From the NCBI GenBank assembly GCA_903861445.1, contig CAIOUK010000264.1, forward strand, positions 1-16,099: a stretch of DNA of 16,099 nt, read 5' to 3'. The stretch is from an uncultured Verrucomicrobia subdivision 3 bacterium. GTDB lineage: Bacteria > Verrucomicrobiota > Verrucomicrobiia > Limisphaerales > UBA11358. Within the stretch, counting starts at the first letter, position 1. The number at the start of each line of letters is the position of its first letter. The notes below the pieces were generated by a model. The model saw only the letters and a list, made by a program, of their open reading frames with translations, was not told the origin of the DNA and ran no database searches. Position numbers and translations under genes: made by a program. Shown here piece after piece: positions 7,181 to 13,929 of the stretch.

Positions 7181-7196
7181 TGTAGCTTCGGTTACA
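7181..7196. promoter_or_regulatory. putative MntR operator 2 (mntR-proximal)
   Basis: TGTAGCTTCGGTTACA repeats the operator 1 core with identical outer hexamers (TGTAGC and GTTACA), differing only in the 4-bp centre. The two cores start 43 bp apart, close to four helical turns, so bound dimers would lie on the same DNA face. It sits 51 bp before the mntR start and 7 bp beyond the mntH -35 box, suggesting mntR autoregulation and joint control of both directions. Confidence 0.72.
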
Positions 7197-7235
7197 AATT
7201 AAAACCTCGACTAAACCGGTGCCTTGGGATTTGAT

Positions 7236-7240
7236 GGAGG
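7236..7240 (+). promoter_or_regulatory. Shine-Dalgarno site of mntR
   Basis: GGAGG stands 6 nt before the mntR ATG and fixes that start. It is the clearest ribosome-binding site in the window; most other genes here have none that is recognisable. Confidence 0.8.
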
Positions 7241-7246
7241 CAACAA

Positions 7247-7693
7247 ATGCCCCGTTCCGTAAAAACTTCAAATTCGCCGACCGTATCCTCGTTGCCGCAG
7301 GCGGAAAGTTTCCGCCGCTTGCGCCGCGACCACGCCGGCGAGATTGCGCAGGATTATGCTGAGGCCATTGCCGATCTGGCGGCGGCCGTGGGCGAGGCGC
7401 GCGTGGTAGATCTCGCGCGCCGGCTCGGCGTAACACATGTGACCGTGAATCGCACGCTGGCGCGGCTCAAGCGTGCGGGTTATGTGAACACGAAGCCTTA
7501 CCGGGCGATTTTTCTCACCGAAGCCGGGCGCAAGCTGGCCGAGGAAAGCAAGCGGCGGCATGAGACGGTGGTGGCGTTTTTGCAATCGCTGGGCGTTTCC
7601 AAGAAAGTTGCGCTGATGGACGCCGAGGGCATTGAGCATCATGTCAGCCCGGAAACCTTGGCCGCTTTCGAGCGACGAACCGTGAGGCATTGA
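7247..7693 (+). CDS. mntR: manganese-responsive DtxR-family repressor (MntR)
   Basis: A 148-aa Mn2+ sensor and repressor. An N-terminal tail of about 30 residues, polar and basic, precedes the core. The winged helix-turn-helix spans about 50-95 (ARVVDLARRLGVTHVTVNRTLARLKRAGYV), followed by a helical dimerisation domain with no SH3-like C-terminal domain, as in MntR proper. Aligned to Bacillus subtilis MntR, all six metal ligands are present: D36 and E39 (for D8, E11), H105 (H77), and E127, E130, H131 in AEGIEHH (E99, E102, H103). The Asp at the first position favours Mn over the Fe-sensing DtxR type. It is divergent from mntH with two operator-like palindromes between. Its TGA overlaps the ATG of the DUF971 gene, so the two are probably translationally coupled. 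Confidence 0.96.
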   Translation: MPRSVKTSNSPTVSSLPQAESFRRLRRDHAGEIAQDYAEAIADLAAAVGEARVVDLARRLGVTHVTVNRTLARLKRAGYVNTKPYRAIFLTEAGRKLAEESKRRHETVVAFLQSLGVSKKVALMDAEGIEHHVSPETLAAFERRTVRH

Positions 7694-7995
7694 TGCGACC
7701 ATTGGATCTTCAACCAATTGGTAACGAACTTGCCGTGAAATGGGACGACGGCACGGAGCAATTTATCACGTTCGAGAACCTGCGGCGCGCTTGTCCGTGT
7801 GCAGGGTGCAAGGGCGAGATGGACATTCTCGGCAACCTCTATAAGTCGCCCCAAAAACCTTATGTCGCCAACTCCTTTGAGTTGGTGAAGTTGACTGGTG
7901 TTGGTGGTTATGCGATTCAGCCAGTCTGGGCGGACGGGCATAACACGGGGATTTATTCCTTTGATTATCTTCAGCGGATTGCGGCTACCAAATAA
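7693..7995 (+). CDS. DUF971 (gamma-butyrobetaine hydroxylase N-terminal-like) zinc-site protein
   Basis: A 100-aa stand-alone DUF971 protein. The hallmark VKWDDGTEQFITFENLRRACPCAGC places C34, C36 and C39 in the CPCAGC loop. H83 further on (WADGHNTGIYSFDYL) completes a C3H site, matching the structural zinc site of gamma-butyrobetaine hydroxylase. The catalytic oxygenase domain of that enzyme is absent, so this is not a hydroxylase. In other bacteria DUF971 occurs alone or fused to Mrp/ApbC-type Fe-S carriers, which hints at a metal or Fe-S protein role, not proven here. The ATG at 7693 overlaps the mntR TGA (TGATG). A TTG at 7690 in the same frame is less likely. It is convergent with the giant gene, with the terminator between them. 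Confidence 0.92.
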   Translation: MRPLDLQPIGNELAVKWDDGTEQFITFENLRRACPCAGCKGEMDILGNLYKSPQKPYVANSFELVKLTGVGGYAIQPVWADGHNTGIYSFDYLQRIAATK

Positions 7996-8024
7996 AAACG
8001 GCGCGTCCAGTCGAACGCGCCGTT
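7991..8024 (-). terminator. rho-independent terminator between DUF971 gene and giant secreted-protein gene
   Basis: AACGGCGCGT (7997-8006) pairs perfectly with ACGCGCCGTT (8015-8024), a 10-bp GC-rich stem with an 8-nt loop. On the minus strand it is followed by a T-rich tract (complement of the A-run at about 7991-7999), so it terminates the giant gene ending at 8044. On the plus strand there is no T-run after the stem, so termination of DUF971 transcripts there is weaker or stem-only. Confidence 0.85.
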
Positions 8025-8043
8025 GCTAAAATCTTCCAACTGC

Positions 8044-11000
8044 TTACGGCAAGATTTGAACCCGATAGAATTTCGCCGAACCAGAGGTGTTGTCATCATA
8101 TTCCATGTCCGCACCGGTGCCAGTGACAATGGCATTGGTTATCCATTGGCTTGAAAACAAGCTGGCAGAACTTAAGATGAGGTATTGCTTGCCGCTGACC
8201 GTCGGCCAGTGAATCGCCGCGCTGGAACCAGAAGGCACCGGTTTTTTGGGATTCAAGCTGGGGAAGTTGTTCGCCACGGTCGGGTCAATACCGGCGACAT
8301 ATTTTTTCCAGTTATTGATGCCGTCGCCCGCAGCGACAGCATTAGATTGGGATAACTGGTTGTAAATGGTGCCGAACCAGCGCAGGCGCCACGAGTCGGG
8401 AATGCCGTCGTTATAACTTGAACTGGCGCGGCTGGACGAGGTAATCAAGCCTGTCAATGTCTGTTTCGGGAACGAAGCAATGCCGTTGGGTGAGGCTGAG
8501 GCATGGTCGAAATGAATCGCGTAGGCGTTGTTAGTCGTGACCCCGGCAGGCAGGGTGATGGTCAATGTGCCGATGGTGGCGGTGCCGGTTAGTCCGGCGT
8601 TGGTGTTATTAAGCCAGACCGCAGCATAATTGCCATTGCCTTGTGCAGTTGTGGTAAATGGCGTGCCAAGGACAGTAGCATTTTGTTTGAACTGAACCGG
8701 GGTTGTAAGAGCGGGCGAACCGTCGAGCGGCACTACGGTGAGATTGAGCATTAGCACCCGGAGCGGATAGCTGCCGAAGATGGTTGCAGTAATAGGAATC
8801 TGCACCACCTGGCCGCTGGAACAGTTAGTAATATCACCAGCTGCAAAATTCACCTGCGGCGATATTGTGTTGGTGGTGGAACCCGATTGAACTTTGGGTT
8901 GCGCCTTGCTGGTGGGAGCTTTAACCAGATGGTTAGCGACGTTCGGAGCACCCGTATCCGCCACGCGCTGACCGTTGACCCAATAGCGCTCGAACCACGT
9001 CAAGGTGGGATCCAGCGAACGCCGGAAGGTGACATAGACGTCGCACACATCGATGACGCCGTCACCAAAAGCGATTTGATTGATGGTCGTGTCATTGCCG
9101 TCGAACAATGGATTTAATGCGCCGGGACCGGAGATATAGGAATTAAACTCCAGATAGCCGTGTCCCAAATCCACATAGGTTCCGCCGCAGGAATCCATCG
9201 CGTCAAAAAAGTCGCTGCCGGGAGCTTGAAACGCCGGTGAGTTCAACTGATAAACTGCGGCTTCAAACACCTGTTCAACGTCTGCGCTGACAAGATTGCT
9301 GGAACCAAAGTCGCCCGCGTTGAACCAGCGGAAGGGATAGACGCTGCCGGCAATATATTTACGCTGGCCGACGGTGACATATTTAAGTGCGTTCAGCGGA
9401 AGACCTCCCGCCGTGGAGCCATTGGTGGGGGCGGCAATATAGACATCAGAATTGGGAACGCCGATACCATCATCCGTGGCCGTCGGGCGACCGATTTGAA
9501 TCTGATAAGTTTGTCCGTTCGTGGCACTGCTTGGTATCTTAAAGGCATAACCACCTACAATCACCCCGTTTGGTTGCTGCGAGCTGGGAAACATATCGTC
9601 ATGCGCAATGGAATACTGGATTAAATCTTGTTTGGTGGTGTCATAAAGATTGGTGGCACCCGCGCGTTCCACCCAGCCAATCCCAAGGAGGTTGATGCTA
9701 TCATTGGTAAATGTCAGGCTGGCAAAGTTTGTGGAGCCATCCAGCAAGACGGGAAATGGATTGATTGCGTTGGTGGATATAAACATGGCCGGCGGAATGG
9801 GTTCGTAAATCACGGGGGTCACGTTGGGTATCGGCTTCATCAACATGGATGAAAAACCGAAGTTGCCCGGGTTAATGGCCGGTCCGGGATTTGGTCCGCT
9901 ATTAGTCACCGTCAGATTAAATTGCAAGCTATACATATTTACCCCAGACAAGGTGCTCAAAGTTACCGGGGCGTAAAATGTCTGGCCTGGCGACGCCACA
10001 AAGTCGCTGGAAGCTTCACCGGTGCCAAAGCCAAAGCTAATGACGTTGGCCGTAAAGTTGGTCACCGAGAAGGTGAGGCCAACCACTCCGCTGTTTTGAT
10101 AGTTGGGGCGAACCGCCACAACTTGGAACAAGGTGTTGCTGGTGATGTTTAAGTTCACTGTCCACAGGTTCGTCGGCGTGGCCACGGTGCCTAAATCAAC
10201 ACCATTGGTTGGTGAAGGCGTGGAACCATCAATGGTGTAGTAGAGATGGGCATTGGCGGTGATGTCGCTAATGTAAAATTGACCAGCATTGTCGCCGATG
10301 ATGGCAGGATTACCGGTTATGAACTGGAAAGTTGCTGACACCACGGCGCTGCTGGGATGGTTGGTTTCCATACCAATTGCCTTTATGGTCAGACTGGGCG
10401 CGACCTGTTGGACGAGAAAAGGCAAAAGGTTTGCCTGCGAACTAATCAAGAGAGCATCGGAATAGTCGGATTTGACGGAAGAATTGGTAGCGGATGGGGT
10501 TGATCCATCGGACGTGTAAAAAGTTTGGCTGCCCGGTGTTCCTTTGATAACAAGGTATGCGTCATTATTAAATGTATAGGATGAAACGGGGTGAAAAACC
10601 GAAGTGGGCGGGTTATATTGTGCGTCTGTGAAGTCAACATAGCCGATTTGCGGGCTGGGCACCGCTGGGAACGGGACATAGGCACTGGCTTCTGCTGAAT
10701 TGGGGCTTTCGCCGCCGCCATTTACCGCCGACACAACATAGTAGTTGGTGGTTCCGTTGAATACATTGGTATTATCCACGATATCTATGAAGCTGGTGCC
10801 ACTGGTGGTGCCAATGATGGTATAAGGCCCGCCGGTGGAAGTTGACCACTTCACATTGTAATTAGTCGCGCCAATCGAGGCAGACCAAGTTAGCGTAATC
10901 TGACTAATCGTAGCCGTTGCGACCAGATTGAGCGGTGCAGGTGGCGGTGATATGGGAGCTTTAATACCCGTGTTCAAGATACCCCGGATGTCTTTGTAAA

Positions 11001-13860
11001 TGGTTTCTGAGTCGAACACGATTCCATTGGTGCCGCTCGTGCCGATGGTAACCCCTAACGGCGACTGCATGGTGACAAAATAAGGACTTGTGCTGGCAAT
11101 GGGGTCAATCACCGGGCTGCCAAACCACACGGTGGCATTGGTGGACTTCAGAGCCTTGGAGATTGTGCCTGAATCATCGCAAACCAAAATCCGATTGTTA
11201 CCGGAGTCAACAATCAGGAGGCCGCCAAAAGTTTCGGCTAGACGCAGGGGTTGGTTCAACTTCGCGGATCCCACGCCGCCGAAGTTAGTGCCGGCAGAGC
11301 CGAAGACGCCGGTGAATAAAACGGCATTCGTTGCCGCAGGAGCGATTTTCCAAAGGACTTGATTGCCAGCATCGCTGACCACCACCGAGCCATTGTCGAG
11401 TAAAGTGATGCCTTGTAGCCGGACGTTTGCGTTTGTGGTGATGTTCACCAAGGTGGTGTTAGAGCCGCCGGCATAGAACTCTTCGACCGCGCCATTCAGT
11501 TCAGACACAAAAATGTTCCCGGAAAAATCCATTTTCATGGCGGTGGGCATGGACAATGAAGTAGCCAGGGTGGCAAGCAAGTTTCCGTATTGGTCAAATT
11601 GCAGGATGGAGCCATTGCCACCGGTTCCCTGATTCAGGACATAAACATTGTCGCTGCTGTCCAAGGCAACATCCACCGGCTGATAGATGCCGCTGCTGGA
11701 ATCAAGGAAAAGGCTCATCTGATTGGCGGTCAGATCCAAGATGTTGATCGTGCTATTAGTCGGATCAGTGATAAATAGCTCTGTGCTGGTCGTATCCAAG
11801 GCAATGCCCGCGACCGCGGAAAAGAATGGCAAGGGCGCAACAGGAACTGCCGGCGGTGGAGTAATGGCGGCTGTAAGTCCGCGAATAGCTTGATTGGTCG
11901 GTTCCGAGTCGTAAATTATCCCAGCCGGACTGACCGCCAAACCGATGGGGTCGTTCATGGAAAGAAAGCGACTGCCACTGGTAACGGGATCGCCGACATT
12001 GCCAAACCAAAGGGTAGCATTGTTTGGATTCAGGTTGGTGGTGGTGGTGCCGCTGGTGGTGACCAGAACCAAGCGGTTATTGCCGGAATCAGCCACCAAC
12101 AAATAGCTGCCGGAGCGGGCAAGCTGATGAGGTTGGTTTAACTTGGCGGAATTGGTGCTGCCTATGCTGGTTCCACTTATTCCCAACTTACCGGTTAATA
12201 TGTGGTAAAGCTTGGTGATAGGATTTACCGACCAGATGACGTGGTTGCCGGCATCGCTGACGGCGATGTTGCCATTGTCAAGGATGGCGATACCTTGCAA
12301 CGAGACGCCCGCGTTGGTGATGGTGGCGACGATGTTGGAGGTGCCGGTAGAAGCAATGACGACCTTGATTGCGCCGCCCTGTTCGGTGATGAATAAGTTG
12401 CCAGAGCCATCTAAAGTAAAAGCGGTGGGTTGATTTAAGCCGGTGACCAGCGGGCCATAACCATATCCGTAGTTGTCAAATAGTAGGATGGAGCCATTGG
12501 TGCCAGAATTTAGCACGTCAATGTAAGATACCGTGTCGTAACTGCCGTTAGTGTCTGTCAATACGGCGACAGGGTTATTTAGGCCGTCGGCGGCAGACAG
12601 AAAAGTGGTGGTTTGACTGGTTGGAATATTCAAAAGCCGCACCTGGTTATTAGCTGGGCAAGCAATATAGAGAAGGCTTCCGGTGGGATCCAAGCCAATG
12701 CCAGCAAGGCCGGTGCGCGGATAGCCTGGAACCGGCGCACTCAAGCCAGCGCCGGTAACGTGACGAATCAGATGACAATAGTCTTCCGAGACATAGACGG
12801 AGCCATCCGGTGCCACGACCGCGCCAAAGGGCAGGCGGGATTCGGCAGCGCCTTTTTGTATTCCCGATGAACCATCAAGCCAACCGCCCGGATCTGTAAA
12901 CTGCCCTCCATTAATTAAAAAAGTCACACCCGTTTCCCAATTATTAGATTTCACACCATAAAGACATTTAACGGTGCTGAAAATGGTATCCAATAACTTC
13001 ACCCGATGGTTGCCGTTATCCGTGATTACCAAAACGCCGTTACCGGCTTTGGCGATATTGGCCGGATGATTAAAGATGGCATTGGTAGCCGGCACCGGCC
13101 ACACATCGGAATTGTCCCCCGTGCCGTTGAATCCTGCGAGTTTGGTAACGTTGTTGAGAATATTGGTGTTGTAGGTATCCATCAGCCAAATACCACTATT
13201 AGTGCCGGCATCGCTCAACGCCAGTTGGTCGTTGTCCATGACGGCGATGCCTTGCAGGTTGACGCCACGATTGGTAATGGTGCCCACAACACTGACGGCA
13301 TTGGGCGGGGTGACGCGCAGGACGGTGTTGCCCTGAACAATCATAAAAACATTGCCTGGTCCATCCACGGCCATGGCGGCAGCGTTAGTCAGGTGGGAGG
13401 CATTGGTCACCACCAATGTGGGATACCCCAGATAATTGATATTGAATTGGAGCAGGGAGCCATTGGTGCCGTTACCCCGATTCAGCACATAAACATTCGT
13501 TGCGAGATCCACGGCTACGGCAATCGGATTAGTGATGCCACGGGTGAGATTGGCATTAATGGAATTGGTGAACGTGAAAGTCTGCCGACTGCTTGACCCG
13601 GGATTAGTCATGAAGCGGACAACGTTGTTGGAATAATCGGCGATAAACAGGATGCCGCCGGCTGGATCCAAAGCCAGACCGGAAGGTTGGTCGAATCTCG
13701 TATATGTGCCATTGGTATAGCCCCAATAAGGACCGGGATAGACAGTGCCGCTGCCACCGCCGACGGTGGTGACGGTTTGTGCTGACAGGGTGACGGTAAG
13801 CCCCATCAGCGTCAGCGCCAGGGTGACCTGCCGCCAGAGCTTGTAAATTTTATATTTCAT
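8044..13860 (-). CDS. giant secreted multidomain protein (NHL propellers, FnIII, chitobiase-like, cohesin- and dockerin-like)
   Basis: A 1938-aa protein counted from the ATG at 13860; a TTG two codons upstream is less likely. The signal peptide spans about residues 1-27 (cleavage LSA|Q). Three homologous modules of about 300 residues (46-373, 374-666, 667-965) carry NHL-type strands such as GIALD...LFITD and VADSGNNR, and look like beta-propellers. Then come a fibronectin III domain (971-1063), two chitobiase/hexosaminidase C-terminal-like domains with YTSDGSTPS and YTIDGSTPSPT (about 1093-1268), and a cohesin-like domain starting SPGQTFYAPVTLS (about 1273-1490). Two dockerin-like half motifs follow (1514-1536; 1598-1618, GDGVIDVCDVYVTFRR), then a second cohesin-like beta domain (about 1668-1810). 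Next are a DGIPDSW...GDGINNWKKYVAGIDPT Ca-binding-like motif (1818-1861) and a terminal beta module ending FYRVQILP, common in Verrucomicrobia. No catalytic residues are recognised; binding, adhesion or scaffold roles are likely. Confidence 0.9.
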   Translation of the reverse strand: MKYKIYKLWRQVTLALTLMGLTVTLSAQTVTTVGGGSGTVYPGPYWGYTNGTYTRFDQPSGLALDPAGGILFIADYSNNVVRFMTNPGSSSRQTFTFTNSINANLTRGITNPIAVAVDLATNVYVLNRGNGTNGSLLQFNINYLGYPTLVVTNASHLTNAAAMAVDGPGNVFMIVQGNTVLRVTPPNAVSVVGTITNRGVNLQGIAVMDNDQLALSDAGTNSGIWLMDTYNTNILNNVTKLAGFNGTGDNSDVWPVPATNAIFNHPANIAKAGNGVLVITDNGNHRVKLLDTIFSTVKCLYGVKSNNWETGVTFLINGGQFTDPGGWLDGSSGIQKGAAESRLPFGAVVAPDGSVYVSEDYCHLIRHVTGAGLSAPVPGYPRTGLAGIGLDPTGSLLYIACPANNQVRLLNIPTSQTTTFLSAADGLNNPVAVLTDTNGSYDTVSYIDVLNSGTNGSILLFDNYGYGYGPLVTGLNQPTAFTLDGSGNLFITEQGGAIKVVIASTGTSNIVATITNAGVSLQGIAILDNGNIAVSDAGNHVIWSVNPITKLYHILTGKLGISGTSIGSTNSAKLNQPHQLARSGSYLLVADSGNNRLVLVTTSGTTTTNLNPNNATLWFGNVGDPVTSGSRFLSMNDPIGLAVSPAGIIYDSEPTNQAIRGLTAAITPPPAVPVAPLPFFSAVAGIALDTTSTELFITDPTNSTINILDLTANQMSLFLDSSSGIYQPVDVALDSSDNVYVLNQGTGGNGSILQFDQYGNLLATLATSLSMPTAMKMDFSGNIFVSELNGAVEEFYAGGSNTTLVNITTNANVRLQGITLLDNGSVVVSDAGNQVLWKIAPAATNAVLFTGVFGSAGTNFGGVGSAKLNQPLRLAETFGGLLIVDSGNNRILVCDDSGTISKALKSTNATVWFGSPVIDPIASTSPYFVTMQSPLGVTIGTSGTNGIVFDSETIYKDIRGILNTGIKAPISPPPAPLNLVATATISQITLTWSASIGATNYNVKWSTSTGGPYTIIGTTSGTSFIDIVDNTNVFNGTTNYYVVSAVNGGGESPNSAEASAYVPFPAVPSPQIGYVDFTDAQYNPPTSVFHPVSSYTFNNDAYLVIKGTPGSQTFYTSDGSTPSATNSSVKSDYSDALLISSQANLLPFLVQQVAPSLTIKAIGMETNHPSSAVVSATFQFITGNPAIIGDNAGQFYISDITANAHLYYTIDGSTPSPTNGVDLGTVATPTNLWTVNLNITSNTLFQVVAVRPNYQNSGVVGLTFSVTNFTANVISFGFGTGEASSDFVASPGQTFYAPVTLSTLSGVNMYSLQFNLTVTNSGPNPGPAINPGNFGFSSMLMKPIPNVTPVIYEPIPPAMFISTNAINPFPVLLDGSTNFASLTFTNDSINLLGIGWVERAGATNLYDTTKQDLIQYSIAHDDMFPSSQQPNGVIVGGYAFKIPSSATNGQTYQIQIGRPTATDDGIGVPNSDVYIAAPTNGSTAGGLPLNALKYVTVGQRKYIAGSVYPFRWFNAGDFGSSNLVSADVEQVFEAAVYQLNSPAFQAPGSDFFDAMDSCGGTYVDLGHGYLEFNSYISGPGALNPLFDGNDTTINQIAFGDGVIDVCDVYVTFRRSLDPTLTWFERYWVNGQRVADTGAPNVANHLVKAPTSKAQPKVQSGSTTNTISPQVNFAAGDITNCSSGQVVQIPITATIFGSYPLRVLMLNLTVVPLDGSPALTTPVQFKQNATVLGTPFTTTAQGNGNYAAVWLNNTNAGLTGTATIGTLTITLPAGVTTNNAYAIHFDHASASPNGIASFPKQTLTGLITSSSRASSSYNDGIPDSWRLRWFGTIYNQLSQSNAVAAGDGINNWKKYVAGIDPTVANNFPSLNPKKPVPSGSSAAIHWPTVSGKQYLILSSASLFSSQWITNAIVTGTGADMEYDDNTSGSAKFYRVQILP
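10966..13725 (-). repeat. three tandem ~300-residue NHL-type modules inside the giant gene
   Basis: Modules A (about 13725-12742), B (12741-11863) and C (11862-10966) share the same ordered landmarks: VAGI-LD-like opening in B and C, an NGSILQFDxYG-type turn (GTNGSLLQFN, GTNGSILLFDN, GGNGSILQFDQ), then xLQGIAxLDNGxxxVSDAG, then LxQPxxL...VxDSGNNR, then an IRGL/IRGI/IRHV end, with a Pro-rich linker (TPPPA, SPPPAP) closing B and C. B and C are closest; A is more diverged and slightly longer. This is protein-level duplication, not a mobile element. Confidence 0.85.
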
Positions 13861-13929
13861 AATCAACCTGGTTGAGAGTTCACTCGTTCGGTTGCAAACA
13901 AGAATAGTCGTTTCACGCGCACCTTATTT

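Noticed and set aside
13006..13596. 196-codon frame on the plus strand, and several shorter ones inside the giant gene
   Set aside because: They are Gly/Ile/His-rich shadows of the Asn/Thr-rich giant gene, whose codons repeat and leave the opposite strand open.
10966..13725. Repeated DNA as a possible mobile element or CRISPR
   Set aside because: Similarity is at protein level with diverged codons, has no short identical repeats with unique spacers, and stays in one frame within a single gene.
13867..13885. Small palindrome TCAACC-T-GGTTGA just upstream of the giant gene start
   Set aside because: The arms are 6 bp with a 1-nt centre, too tight to fold as a hairpin, and no second copy supports an operator.
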